Positions 9,620 to 18,075 are shown, numbered from the stretch's first letter. The stretch is DNA of 64,000 nt from Fictibacillus nanhaiensis (GCA_016401345.1 JAEACG010000005.1:225996-289995); one strand, 5' to 3'. Numbers and translations: made by a program. Notes: a model not told the origin generated them from the sequence alone.

Positions 9620-10534
9620 TCAATCCTTTTTTAAATAGCCCATTCTCTTCAGTTCCTCGTATACGATCCAAGAGAACTTTTTTCTGCCCTCACTGTTTAA
9701 ATGATCGGGGTCGATAAAATATTCTTGCTTGTTTACGAATCTTGGATCACTCATATAATTTAACAATGGAACATCTAGATTTAGAGCTTCTAAATGCTGA
9801 AAAACAAGTCTATTCATAACTTCTTTATTGAAATATTTTTGATAAGACTGATGAACGGGCTCCATGGTCAACACGACGTGGTAGCCTTTATCGCTGCAAT
9901 AATCTACAATTTCTTCTAACTGCTTTACATTTGGTTCAATGTTATTGTTTTCTATTGCTTCCTGGTACTGTTCTTCTATTTTCTCATATTTTCTTTCTGA
10001 ATAATCTTTACCGTTATTTGACCAAGGTTGATGAGAATTCCATCTTAAGTCTTTTAGTTTACCCGTAATTGCAGAGCTAAGACTCCCAGTATTTGTCCCA
10101 GGTAAATTCAAGTAAGTGTAATAATCAATAATATTATACGGTTCAATATCACTACGATCTAAAACTCTATAATAGTTCCCAATGTTCTTAGCCTCAGAAT
10201 TGGCGAAAGTCATCTGAGAGATGGAAACGAGAACGACACCACCAGGTTTAAGATGCTCACCATACTCTTTCAACAATTTAGAGTCGTATTGAATGGTCTG
10301 AGAAGGAAGCGCTAAGTCCAGATGGGACAAACCAGTGGGCTTAAAATAATAACCATACATCGAATGAGATGCACCTAGATTGATGAGATCAACAGGATGT
10401 GGTTGTTTCTTAAATGCCAGTATGTCATGATCAATATTGTAATCATATGAATCCTTAACGAATTGATTGATCGGCATAAAAAGTAGGATAACAACACCGA
10501 TGATAATTGTTAACTTGATGAATAAACGTAACAT
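9620..10534 (-). CDS. Membrane-anchored SGNH-hydrolase-like protein of an acyl-transfer operon
   Basis: Last gene of the four-gene acyl-transfer operon. One N-terminal transmembrane segment (about residues 5-24) anchors an extracytoplasmic domain. Block I reads INLGASHSMYG with the presumed nucleophile serine, and the C-terminal block reads DPDHLNSEG, giving the Asp-x-x-His pair. This is the architecture of DltD, AlgJ/AlgX and PatB, which act with MBOAT proteins. About 304 aa, shorter than DltD (about 400). ATG at 10534 chosen because AAAGGA lies six bases upstream; a GTG further out lacks a site. Likely role: final acyl transfer to, or editing of, a cell-surface acceptor. The acceptor is unknown. 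Confidence 0.8.
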   Translation of the reverse strand: MLRLFIKLTIIIGVVILLFMPINQFVKDSYDYNIDHDILAFKKQPHPVDLINLGASHSMYGYYFKPTGLSHLDLALPSQTIQYDSKLLKEYGEHLKPGGVVLVSISQMTFANSEAKNIGNYYRVLDRSDIEPYNIIDYYTYLNLPGTNTGSLSSAITGKLKDLRWNSHQPWSNNGKDYSERKYEKIEEQYQEAIENNNIEPNVKQLEEIVDYCSDKGYHVVLTMEPVHQSYQKYFNKEVMNRLVFQHLEALNLDVPLLNYMSDPRFVNKQEYFIDPDHLNSEGRKKFSWIVYEELKRMGYLKKD

Positions 10535-10603
10535 AGCAAATCCTTTCAACACCGTGTATCTTTTATCAAATCTTCACCTAAACTACACATGGAAGTTGTT
10601 GTA

Positions 10604-12055
10604 TCAAAATCCACCATAAACAAATCCATTCTCTGTAACACCTAATATAAGAACTGAAAAAATAAGAAAAATATAAAATGCCAATCTAGTAAATGTGGAG
10701 CGCTTTGATAGGAATTCCCATGCTGAACCATTGTTTCTTTCTATATATTGAAACAGTTGTAGAATAATAAAGAAAAAAATAAAAAGTAACAGATCAAATA
10801 ACGGAAAAATTTCAAAAGCTTTAACCATTCCCACCGGGCTCCAAGAGCTGATGCTCAAGAAAAGTTTTGCGTGATCAAATGCTTGTGCTACGGTATCCGA
10901 TCGAAAAAAAACTCTAGAAAAGCAGACTAGAAGAAAGGTTATTGCAATCTTCAACCACCTATGAAGCACTGGAGTTCTATCCAATCGAATAAACGAAGCC
11001 ATACTTTCACGATAAGATTTCGTTGCATCTCCAAACACGCGATAAAACCCATGAATGAGACCCCATAATACAAAAGTCCAAGCTGCTCCGTGCCAGATGC
11101 CGCTTACTAAAAAAGTAATCACAATGGCAAAATAGATTTCACTTCTCTTTTTTTTCCTCTTACCTAACGGGAAGAAAATATAGTCCCTAAGCCATGTGGA
11201 GAGCGTTATATGCCATCTACTCCAAAAATCTGAAATCGAAACAGCAAAGTGCGGCTGCCTAAAGTTTTCAGTTAAATTGATTCCCAACATTCTTGCGCTA
11301 CCAATGGCAATGTCACTGCATGCTGAAAAATCAGCGTATAACTGTATCGAGAATAAGATAGTAGCTAGTACGATTTCAGAACCAGACGGGTTAGGACTAT
11401 CGTAAACACTAGCAACGATTGGAGCTAGTCGATCTGCAATCAATGTCTTTTTAAAAAAACCCCATGCGATTCTCTTCATTCCATATACTAAATTTTCATA
11501 GTTTAAACGCTGTTCGACTTTCAATTGTGGAATTAATTTTTTGGCACGTTCAATTGGCCCTGCAACCAGTTGTGGAAAAAATGCAAAATAGACCGAAAAA
11601 TAACCATAATGTCTTTCAGCTTTTTGCTTTCCATAGAAAATATCCACAAGATAACTTACAGCCTGAAATGTATAAAATGAAATGGCTAATGGCAGAACAA
11701 TCTCTTGGTAGGGTATCGCATAATTCCAACCCATGGATGTCGCCAACGACCGAAGCGATTCATTCACAAAATTAAAATATTTAAACCAACCAAGAAAAAA
11801 CAACAATACAGAAATACCAACGATCATGGCTTTTTTCTTCTGTTTTTTGGTCTCCTGTTTTTCAATGAAAATTCCAGTGAAATAAGTAAAAGCTGTGCTA
11901 ATTAAGAGTAATAGTATAAATTGAATACTTAAACTAGCGTAAAACACATAACTTGCAACCAATAAAAGAACCCATCTCAATCGATGGGGGATTATATAAT
12001 TCAACAAAACGGTTATTGCGAGAAATAGAAGAAACTCAATTGATATAAAAGTCAT
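10604..12055 (-). CDS. MBOAT family membrane O-acyltransferase (AlgI/DltB-like)
   Basis: Multi-pass membrane protein (about eleven hydrophobic segments, 483 aa) that moves an acyl group across the membrane. The MBOAT core is clear: FFPQLVAGPIERAKKL, then YADFSACSDIAIGSARMLGI, NFRQPHF, DFWSRWHITLSTWLRDYIFF, and the catalytic-histidine motif SGIWHGAAWTFVLWG. These read closer to AlgI than to DltB. It lies between the AMP-ligase and the SGNH protein on the same strand. The neighbouring carrier protein suggests the donor is an acyl- or aminoacyl-carrier thioester, as in the dlt system, and not acetyl-CoA; this is inference. Confidence 0.92.
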   Translation of the reverse strand: MTFISIEFLLFLAITVLLNYIIPHRLRWVLLLVASYVFYASLSIQFILLLLISTAFTYFTGIFIEKQETKKQKKKAMIVGISVLLFFLGWFKYFNFVNESLRSLATSMGWNYAIPYQEIVLPLAISFYTFQAVSYLVDIFYGKQKAERHYGYFSVYFAFFPQLVAGPIERAKKLIPQLKVEQRLNYENLVYGMKRIAWGFFKKTLIADRLAPIVASVYDSPNPSGSEIVLATILFSIQLYADFSACSDIAIGSARMLGINLTENFRQPHFAVSISDFWSRWHITLSTWLRDYIFFPLGKRKKKRSEIYFAIVITFLVSGIWHGAAWTFVLWGLIHGFYRVFGDATKSYRESMASFIRLDRTPVLHRWLKIAITFLLVCFSRVFFRSDTVAQAFDHAKLFLSISSWSPVGMVKAFEIFPLFDLLLFIFFFIILQLFQYIERNNGSAWEFLSKRSTFTRLAFYIFLIFSVLILGVTENGFVYGGF

Positions 12056-12179
12056 TCAATCACCTGATAAAAAATTACCTTATATTTTTTTCTGATAAAA
12101 CGAACTAGAAATTATGCATAAATGGCATTGCAACACGTTGAACAGATGGTGGTCGGTCATAGAGATCACCAACTATAAA

Positions 12180-13574
12180 TTAGCCAAGTTTAGGGAGGTT
12201 TGAATAGAGGATTTTTCCAAAGTGATTCCGTGGGATTTCCTCAATTCTCATAATCTTAAAGCCCTTCAAGTTTAATTTTTCCTTGACTATTTTTTTTATC
12301 TGAACATAATCATCTCTTAATGTGTAGATATACATTTGGTCATCACTTCCAGCACAGATACAATCGTGGCCATGCTCATGTAAAAACAATTCTACATCAT
12401 CAAGACTGATGCGGTTTCCATACACTTTTATCATTCTTTTAATGCGTCCTGATATGAAGAAATACCCATCCTCATCAAAGTAAGCCATATCTCCTGTACG
12501 CAAAACACCTTTATTCTCATCTTTTTTAGAAAGATCGAATAACGACTCAGCATACCCTAAGGAAACATTAGGCCCTTTGTATATCAATTCACCTGTCAAA
12601 TGAGGTGCTGTAATTTTGTTTCCCTTGTCATCTTGAATGAATAGCTCTCCACCTGGAATAGCAATACCGATACTCCCTGCTTTTTCAAGATTTTTCTCAT
12701 AGGGTAGATAGGTCATCCGGGCTGTCGCCTCTGTTTGACCGTACATGGTAAAAAACTGAATCCCTTTCTGATTACACACATTAGCAAATTTGCGAGAAAG
12801 CGTTTCGTTCAATTTGCCACCTGCTTGAGTTAGTTTTTTTAAACTTGGCAGACTAAGCTCTTCAAACTTCATCCTGTCAAGCATCTCATACACAAAAGGA
12901 ACTCCACCAAAAGTTGTGACTTGCTGTTCCTTACATAAATTCCAAAAATCCTTACTCATTAAAGAAGCCCCCGTTACAACGACTGTGGCTCCACATACGA
13001 AATGGCTGTTAATAATAGAAAGCCCGTAGGAGTAATTCATTGGTAGTGTAGTGATCGGTTTTTCGTTTTCATGGATATCAAGGTACTTTGCTATTGATAC
13101 AGCGTTTTCAAAAATATTTTCATAGCTTAAACGAACAAATTTGGGGCTCCCCGTACTTCCAGAGGTTGTTAAGAGTAGAGCAAGATGTTCATGAAGATTA
13201 TGTTGAAAATGGGTAGGACATTTATATAATGTGTAATCTCCATATACAAATGAAGAATCCATTGTCTTTGAGAGATCTTGATTATTACTACTTGCCCAGA
13301 TGTAAGCAGGCTTATAAAGATGAACCAGTCTTCGTAACCGATCTATATGGATGGATGCATCCAAAAGCACGGGGACAATGCCACCTCTAATAAAGCCCAC
13401 GTAACCAAATAAAGACTCTTTATTATTTGAGCACAAACAAAAAACGAGCGTTCTTTCACCCACATTACCGCAGATGGCATCCGATAATTCTACCATTTCT
13501 GAGTATGAATATTCTCGGTCTGCATATACAGCTGTGCGGTTCCCAAACTGCTCCATTTTTTTGAAGTTATTCAT
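12180..13574 (-). CDS. AMP-forming acyl/amino-acid ligase (DltA-like) charging the neighbouring carrier protein
   Basis: Adenylate-forming enzyme, 464 aa, predicted to activate a carboxylic or amino acid with ATP and load it on the carrier protein encoded just upstream. Core motifs are in order: LLTTSGSTGSPKFVRLS (ATP-binding P-loop, near 134-150), MYGQTEATARM, GELIYKGPNVSLGYAE, TGDMAYFDEDGYFFISGR, and the C-terminal lysine region HFGKILYSNL. All catalytic elements look intact. Its ATG overlaps the carrier-protein stop by 8 bp, so translation is probably coupled. The substrate pocket cannot be decoded by eye; D-alanine is not assured. Confidence 0.85.
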   Translation of the reverse strand: MNNFKKMEQFGNRTAVYADREYSYSEMVELSDAICGNVGERTLVFCLCSNNKESLFGYVGFIRGGIVPVLLDASIHIDRLRRLVHLYKPAYIWASSNNQDLSKTMDSSFVYGDYTLYKCPTHFQHNLHEHLALLLTTSGSTGSPKFVRLSYENIFENAVSIAKYLDIHENEKPITTLPMNYSYGLSIINSHFVCGATVVVTGASLMSKDFWNLCKEQQVTTFGGVPFVYEMLDRMKFEELSLPSLKKLTQAGGKLNETLSRKFANVCNQKGIQFFTMYGQTEATARMTYLPYEKNLEKAGSIGIAIPGGELFIQDDKGNKITAPHLTGELIYKGPNVSLGYAESLFDLSKKDENKGVLRTGDMAYFDEDGYFFISGRIKRMIKVYGNRISLDDVELFLHEHGHDCICAGSDDQMYIYTLRDDYVQIKKIVKEKLNLKGFKIMRIEEIPRNHFGKILYSNLPKLG

Positions 13575-13818
13575 TAATAATGTTCACTCCCGAACGTTCC
13601 AATAGCTCAATTCCAGACTGATAAGAATTGAATTCCGTCATCCATTCTGAATCTAATGAGACATCAAATGCATCCTCAATCTCACAAATGAGCGCCATAT
13701 GTGCGATTGAATCCCATTCTGCTGATTCTGCTAATACTAAATTCTCAACTACTTCATCTTCCTCTAGTTCCAACACATTAATAAAGGCATTTCTATATTT
13801 TTCGATGTTCCTCATCAT
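13567..13818 (-). CDS. Acyl/peptidyl carrier protein, first gene of the acyl-transfer operon
   Basis: Acidic 83-aa carrier protein. The phosphopantetheine attachment site is Ser37 in SAEWDSIAHMALI, followed by the acidic recognition helix ICEIEDAFDVSL. DltC and acyl carrier proteins have similar size. It is first in a four-gene operon (carrier, ligase, MBOAT, SGNH), a different order from dltABCD. The ATG has AAAGGGTG upstream. Transcription probably starts about 190 bases upstream at a Fur-box promoter. An Sfp-type transferase elsewhere must attach the prosthetic group. Confidence 0.85.
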   Translation of the reverse strand: MMRNIEKYRNAFINVLELEEDEVVENLVLAESAEWDSIAHMALICEIEDAFDVSLDSEWMTEFNSYQSGIELLERSGVNIINE

Positions 13819-13993
13819 TTACACCCTTTCATTTGAAGACCAAACAAGTTCTATATACCTAATCAATCTCCAGACACTTCGGAGAATAAGATTTTTCTGT
13901 CAAAGTTACTACAAACTACGACAAACTACAGGATCGTAAGTAATTATTAATAAGAACTATACAACATGTACAAACTATTATTGCGTTTCTTAT

Positions 13994-14008
13994 TGATAAT
14001 AATTATCA
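13994..14008 (-). promoter_or_regulatory. Fur box, perfect 7-1-7 inverted repeat
   Basis: TGATAATAATTATCA equals the Bacillus Fur consensus TGATAATNATTATCA at all 14 defined bases and differs from the PerR and Zur consensus sequences. It lies from about +6 to +20 relative to the predicted start site of the acyl-transfer operon. Confidence 0.82.
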
Positions 14009-14020
14009 TTCCCAAGCATG

Positions 14021-14049
14021 ATTCTAGCATATCGACTTTTGAAAAACAA
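14021..14049 (-). promoter_or_regulatory. Sigma-A promoter of the acyl-transfer operon
   Basis: On the minus strand TTGTTT (14044-14049), 17-bp spacer, extended -10 TGCTAGAAT (-10 hexamer 14021-14026). The Fur box begins a few bases downstream of the expected start. The leader to the carrier-protein ATG is about 190 nt and contains a 10-bp tandem duplication (13911-13930). Confidence 0.7.
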
Positions 14050-14153
14050 TAACACTTGCAAACTGTTAAAATTAGGAATGCAATATCTACTTCAGCCCTA
14101 ACTGTGACACACATTTCGTGAGCAGTCTGCAAAGTCATCTTCACAGTCAAAAT

Positions 14154-14188
14154 AAAAAAAGAAGTGAGCCCTCTTGAAGGCTCACTTC
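14154..14188 (-). terminator. Rho-independent terminator downstream of rlmCD
   Basis: Perfect 10-bp stem GAAGTGAGCC / GGCTCACTTC (14161-14170 with 14179-14188), followed by seven T on the minus strand. It lies about 170 bp after the rlmCD stop and separates it from the Fur-controlled operon. Confidence 0.85.
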
Positions 14189-14218
14189 CTGTAATTATCA
14201 ATACTCATTTTCATTCAT

Positions 14219-14346
14219 TTACAATCTTGTCACATCTTGCCCACACTGCTGATACGTTCCCTTCAAAACAATGCCAAAGTCATTGTCTTTATCTCTACGG
14301 CATCCTTACAATTCGAACAGTAAGTATAAAAGGAATATATAGCCAT
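14219..14346 (-). pseudogene. Possible degraded small CxxC protein gene
   Basis: An ATG at 14346 opens a short frame with FYTYCSNCKDAVEIKT, resembling the N-terminus of small zinc-ribbon proteins of Bacillaceae. The frame stops at 14263. A second frame continues with a GTYQQCGQDV segment to a stop at 14219. This could be one frameshifted gene of about 40 codons. No ribosome binding site is visible. Chance resemblance is quite possible. Confidence 0.22.
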
Positions 14347-14359
14347 TTTTATTTTATAA

Positions 14360-15736
14360 TTAGTTAAGCTCAAGCAATGCAACAGCTTCAACATGCGTCG
14401 TCTGAGGAAACATATCGACCGGCTGGACTTTCTGCGTTTTAAATCCACCATCTTCAAGTACGCGTAAATCACGTGCTAGTGTGGCTGGGTTACAGCTCAC
14501 ATAGACTACGCGCTTAGGCTTCATTTCGATGATAGTTTTTAATAACTCCTCGTCACAGCCTTTTCGTGGTGGATCCACGACGATCACATCTGGCGTGATG
14601 CCTTGTTTTTTCCACTCGGGAATCACATCTTCTGATTTACCAACAGCAAACTCAGCGTTATGAATGTTATTTAACTCCGCATTGCGGCGCGCGTCTTCAA
14701 TCGCTTCTGGTACGATTTCTACACCGTACACTTTTTTTGCTTTTTGTGCGAGGAACAGGGAGATTGTCCCGATTCCGCAATACGCATCGATGACCGTTTC
14801 ATCACCATTCAGTTCCGCATATTGTAACGCTTGATCATAAAGCACTTTCGTCTGGTCTGGATTGATCTGATAAAACGAACGCGCTGAGATGGCAAACTTG
14901 ATGTCGCCAATAAAATCATAAATATATTCAGCACCCCAAAGCACGCGTGTTTCTTCACCAAAAATCACGTTCGTACGTTTTGAGTTCACATTTTGAACGA
15001 TTGATTTAATCTCAGGTAGTGCTTTTCGGATATCTTCTACTATCTTCTTACGCTGCGGCAGGTCTTGACCGTTCGTTACGAGTACAATCATTAAATCACC
15101 TGTCGTTTTCCCGTATCGCGCAATGATATGACGAAGAATACCTTTATGTTTTTCTTCATTATAAGCACTGATATTGTACTGATTCACGATTTCTTTCACA
15201 GCTTGTACCGCGTCGTCGTTCGTATCCCCCGTGATGATACAGCTGTCCATCTCTACAATTTCATGGCTGCGCTTCTGGTAAAAACCTGTGATGATGCGGC
15301 CGTTGCGTTCACCAACTGGCACTTGCGCTTTATTACGATAACGCCAAGGTTCTTCTCCCATGCCAAGTGTTGAGAGAACTGGAACGTCTTCTAACTTTCC
15401 GATTCTCGCTAGAACGTCTTCTACTAACTTGCGTTTGTATTCCAACTGTCCTTCATAGGATAGATGCTGAAGCTGACACCCTCCACACCATTTATAGATC
15501 GGACAAGGTGGTTCAACACGTTCAGGGCTCTCTTCGATCAGCTCTTCTAAACGACCAAAACCGAATCCTTTTTTCACACCTACAACCTTGATCTTCGCAC
15601 GCTCGCCAGGCAATGTATTCGGCACAAACAAAGTAAACCCATTTACACGAGCAACTCCTGCCCCCTCATGGGTTAAATCCACTATATCTACTTCATAACT
15701 TTCATTTTTATGAACAGGCAAATCAGCCTTTGTCAT
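14360..15736 (-). CDS. rlmCD: 23S rRNA (uracil-C5)-methyltransferase RlmCD (RumA/TrmA family)
   Basis: SAM-dependent methylation of two uracils of 23S rRNA (U747 and U1939 in E. coli numbering) by one enzyme in Bacillus (YefA). It has an N-terminal TRAM domain ([17 protein letters not shown]...) and four iron-sulfur cysteines in [14 protein letters not shown] and upstream. The SAM site is [14 protein letters not shown], followed by [12 protein letters not shown] and the catalytic-cysteine motif [14 protein letters not shown] near the end. ATG at 15736 is nine bases after AAGGG; an ATG two codons earlier is possible. Synteny with the yefA-dgkB-swrC order of B. subtilis supports the name. Confidence 0.92.
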   Translation of the reverse strand: MTKADLPVHKNESYEVDIVDLTHEGAGVARVNGFTLFVPNTLPGERAKIKVVGVKKGFGFGRLEELIEESPERVEPPCPIYKWCGGCQLQHLSYEGQLEYKRKLVEDVLARIGKLEDVPVLSTLGMGEEPWRYRNKAQVPVGERNGRIITGFYQKRSHEIVEMDSCIITGDTNDDAVQAVKEIVNQYNISAYNEEKHKGILRHIIARYGKTTGDLMIVLVTNGQDLPQRKKIVEDIRKALPEIKSIVQNVNSKRTNVIFGEETRVLWGAEYIYDFIGDIKFAISARSFYQINPDQTKVLYDQALQYAELNGDETVIDAYCGIGTISLFLAQKAKKVYGVEIVPEAIEDARRNAELNNIHNAEFAVGKSEDVIPEWKKQGITPDVIVVDPPRKGCDEELLKTIIEMKPKRVVYVSCNPATLARDLRVLEDGGFKTQKVQPVDMFPQTTHVEAVALLELN

Positions 15737-15810
15737 TGTCATCGTCCCTTTTTGTCTCTTATGCTTTTCTGATTGTAGCATAACTGTTAGTGGACACCAA
15801 ATGCTTACAT

Positions 15811-15838
15811 AAAAAAACGGACCACCTATATGTGGCCC
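15811..15838 (-). terminator. Terminator of the DUF1259 gene
   Basis: GGACCAC (15819-15825) pairs with GTGGCCC (15832-15838), with one G-U pair; seven T follow on the minus strand. Confidence 0.75.
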
Positions 15839-15853
15839 AGACGTAAGAATTTT

Positions 15854-16258
15854 TTAAGAAGAAGGGTAACTCGATAAATAAGAAAAAGAACGGCTTACCT
15901 TTTGAGCAAAATTTAAAGGTGGTTCGACGGATTGAACATGCATGTACATAATCTGCGGATTAACGTATAGCCAGTGATTATGAAGCGCACTTACAATGAG
16001 CCCCTGGTGAACAACGGCATACATAAAACGTGGTATTTCTTCCTGTAGAACAGCAATTTCTAATAGGTTCAAAGCATTTCCGCTTTGATCCAAAGACTCA
16101 AACGATACCCCTACTGGAAGTACCGCTTTACTTGGTTTTCCTTGCACAGTAGCTGAAAACGTTCGGTGCAGGGAGACCGAACAAACACCTTGGTGATTTT
16201 GTGAACGACCATTTAATATTTTGGCAAACTGCTCGCACAGATTCTGGTTGCTATCCAT
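15854..16258 (-). CDS. DUF1259 (LppY/LpqO-like) protein, single domain
   Basis: 134-aa protein without signal peptide. It carries the DUF1259 pattern: an N-terminal FAKILNGRSQNHQGVCSVSL, then FSATVQGKPSKAVLPVGVSFESL, LLEIAVLQEEI, and VSALHNHWLYVNPQIMYMHV. LppY/LpqO proteins usually have two copies in about 280 aa; here only one is present, so it is a short form or a decayed relative. Function unknown. It is monocistronic with its own terminator. Confidence 0.75.
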   Translation of the reverse strand: MDSNQNLCEQFAKILNGRSQNHQGVCSVSLHRTFSATVQGKPSKAVLPVGVSFESLDQSGNALNLLEIAVLQEEIPRFMYAVVHQGLIVSALHNHWLYVNPQIMYMHVQSVEPPLNFAQKVSRSFSYLSSYPSS

Positions 16259-16403
16259 CTTCTAAAAACTCCTTTGGAAGCAAGGGAATATGAAATAGAG
16301 CGTTATGCCCCCTGAAATCTATTTTACTTTTCAACTTACAAAGCTATGACAGGGTTTTTTTATGATTAAATAGATGTCTTATATGGACAGCTGTATCATT
16401 AAA

Positions 16404-16868
16404 TTAGCATTCGTATTCCATTTTTATAAACTTAAATTCACTACCGTTTGTAGCTTGCATAAAAGTCTTAATTTCTTTAAAACCCATTTTTCCATAAACG
16501 TTAATCGCTCTTTGATTAAATGTCGCTACAGATAATGTTATTTTTTTTGGTTTGTATTCACTTTTCACAAACTCTATCCCTGATTTCAGAAATTTGAAGC
16601 CTATACCTTTACCGGTTAAGTCTGGTCTCATTCCTAAACCAATATCATATATCCGTTCATCTTCTTTATTAACGCTAAAAAAACCAATTAGTTCATTATT
16701 ATTAAGGACTGAATACACAGATTCCCCTCTCTTTTCTTGGTTAATAAATTCTGCTAAATCATCTCTATCTGACTCCATATTATAGAAAGAATACTCTCCA
16801 TCATAGTGCCATTGAAACGCAATCTCCTCAGCTTGTTCTTGAGTCATAACCTGAAATAGGTAAGTCAT
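16404..16868 (-). CDS. GNAT family N-acetyltransferase
   Basis: Acetyl-CoA-dependent N-acetyltransferase of unknown substrate. The acetyl-CoA-binding motif A is IGLGMRPDLTGKGIGFKFLK (about 80-98), followed by LSVATFNQRAINVYGKMGF, the typical motif B with the conserved tyrosine. Length of 154 aa is usual. ATG at 16868 has GGGAG six bases upstream; an ATG two codons earlier would overlap that site. Single gene. Confidence 0.88.
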   Translation of the reverse strand: MTYLFQVMTQEQAEEIAFQWHYDGEYSFYNMESDRDDLAEFINQEKRGESVYSVLNNNELIGFFSVNKEDERIYDIGLGMRPDLTGKGIGFKFLKSGIEFVKSEYKPKKITLSVATFNQRAINVYGKMGFKEIKTFMQATNGSEFKFIKMEYEC

Positions 16869-16895
16869 AAACATCTCCCGTTACTCATTTTTTAA

Positions 16896-16933
16896 TAAAA
16901 AAGAACACTCAGCAGATTTCGCTTCAGTATTCT
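16896..16933 (-). terminator. Probable terminator of dgkB
   Basis: AAAGAA-C-ACT pairs with AGT-A-TTCTTT across a 16-nt loop, with a six-T run on the minus strand, shortly after the dgkB stop. Confidence 0.55.
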
Positions 16934-16947
16934 TTGACATGGTTGGT

Positions 16948-17853
16948 TTAAGGTTTAAGTCGTTCTTTTGGTACGAGTAGTTCAAAGTGATGGTGTAAAT
17001 TTTCAAACTCACCAGGCAGGATGCCTCCGAGCTCTCCATCTAGGTTGATCTGCATCTTTTCGCGAGGCGTTACTTTAACACGCTTTGCCTTCTTATAAAT
17101 GACATGATCATCATGAATGTGTTCCCCACGGATCGCAAGAGATGCAATACGTACAAATTCTGCAAGATTCGTTTTCTTTAAGATGATTACATCAAAAAGA
17201 CCGTCATGGAATTCTGATGATGGAGCAAGCTTCTCAAAGCCTCCAACTGAATTTGTGTTAGCTACTAAGAAGAGCATGATCTCGCCTTCGTATTTTTCTT
17301 TATCATCGAATTCGATCTCTACAAATGTAGGACGAATCGACGGCAACATCTCTATTCCTTTTAGGAAATACGCCAGTTGTCCGATCATCGTCTTCAGCTT
17401 GCTTGGCACTTCATACGTTAGCTCTGTTATACGACCGCCACCTGCGATGTTAATGAAGAACCTGTCGTTTACTTTACCAATATCAACAGGCATATGTACA
17501 CCACCGCATAGAACGTCACAAGCTCCTTCAATCGTGCGCGGCACACCTACTGCACGTGCAAAGTCATTCGTAGTTCCCGCAGGAATGATTCCTAGCATTG
17601 GGCGATCTTCTAGTCCTGCTAATCCATTGACCACTTCATAGATCGTTCCGTCTCCACCAGCTGCGATAACCAGGTCGAAGCCTCTTTCCCCTGCTGCACG
17701 TGCAGCGCGAGTCGCGCAACCTTCTTCGGGTGTTGTTGCATGACATGACGTTTCATATCCTGCATTTTCAAGTCTGTCTAGAATATAAGGAAGCTGTTTT
17801 TTTACCGTTTCTCTTCCCGAACTTGGATTATATATTAGTCGAGCTCGTTTCAT
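16948..17853 (-). CDS. dgkB: Diacylglycerol kinase DgkB
   Basis: Phosphorylates diacylglycerol, released mainly by lipoteichoic-acid synthesis, to phosphatidate so that it re-enters phospholipid synthesis. The DAGK catalytic motif is FDLVIAAGGDGTIYEVVNG (about 60-78), followed by LGIIPAGTTNDFARAVG and a C-terminal beta-sandwich. Length of about 301 aa is normal. ATG at 17853 follows AAGGTGA at five bases and gives the family N-terminus MKRARLIYNPSSG. Position next to rlmCD matches B. subtilis yerQ. Its leader contains a promoter followed at once by a terminator-like hairpin (see 17921-17993). Confidence 0.93.
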   Translation of the reverse strand: MKRARLIYNPSSGRETVKKQLPYILDRLENAGYETSCHATTPEEGCATRAARAAGERGFDLVIAAGGDGTIYEVVNGLAGLEDRPMLGIIPAGTTNDFARAVGVPRTIEGACDVLCGGVHMPVDIGKVNDRFFINIAGGGRITELTYEVPSKLKTMIGQLAYFLKGIEMLPSIRPTFVEIEFDDKEKYEGEIMLFLVANTNSVGGFEKLAPSSEFHDGLFDVIILKKTNLAEFVRIASLAIRGEHIHDDHVIYKKAKRVKVTPREKMQINLDGELGGILPGEFENLHHHFELLVPKERLKP

Positions 17854-17920
17854 ATCTTTCACCTTCATTGTTTGACTTCTTTTAAAAGTTTTAACCTAAA
17901 TTTGTTTGTTGTATAACTGC

Positions 17921-17944
17921 AAAAAACAGCCCACTGCCGGACTG
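17921..17944 (-). terminator. Attenuator-like hairpin in the dgkB leader
   Basis: CAGTCC / GGGCTG stem (17939-17944 with 17927-17932) followed by six T on the minus strand, starting only about 15 nt after the predicted transcription start. Confidence 0.55.
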
Positions 17945-17964
17945 CTTCTGTCGATTCCTCTTAT

Positions 17965-17993
17965 ATTATAGTGATACCTGTCTTAAATTGCAA
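17965..17993 (-). promoter_or_regulatory. Sigma-A promoter upstream of dgkB
   Basis: Minus strand TTGCAA (17988-17993), 17-bp spacer, perfect TATAAT (17965-17970). The predicted transcript meets the terminator-like hairpin within about 40 nt. Confidence 0.6.
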
Positions 17994-18038
17994 AGCAGTT
18001 ATCTCCCAGTATGTGTTAAAATTGTGTCTAAATTGTAG

Positions 18039-18075
18039 GGGGTCTGTCCCGGGGTCTGACCCCGGGACAGACCCC
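18039..18075. repeat. 37-nt hairpin element with perfect 17-bp arms
   Basis: GGGGTCTGTCCCGGGGT (18039-18055) and its exact complement (18059-18075) around a 3-nt loop. It is very GC-rich in an AT-rich gap (17854-18220) and has no T-run, so it is not an ordinary terminator. I recall GGTCTGACCCC-type palindromes as repeated intergenic elements in Bacillaceae, but only this copy is in the window. Confidence 0.85.

Noticed and set aside
9620..13818. Ordinary dltABCD operon
   Set aside because: Gene order is carrier-ligase-MBOAT-SGNH, the MBOAT motifs are AlgI-like, the SGNH protein is about 100 aa shorter than DltD, and the promoter carries a Fur box. D-alanylation is not excluded, but the name is not supported.
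13947..14201. 84-codon minus-strand open frame covering the Fur box
   Set aside because: It runs through the terminator hairpin and the promoter, has no ribosome binding site and no recognisable protein features.
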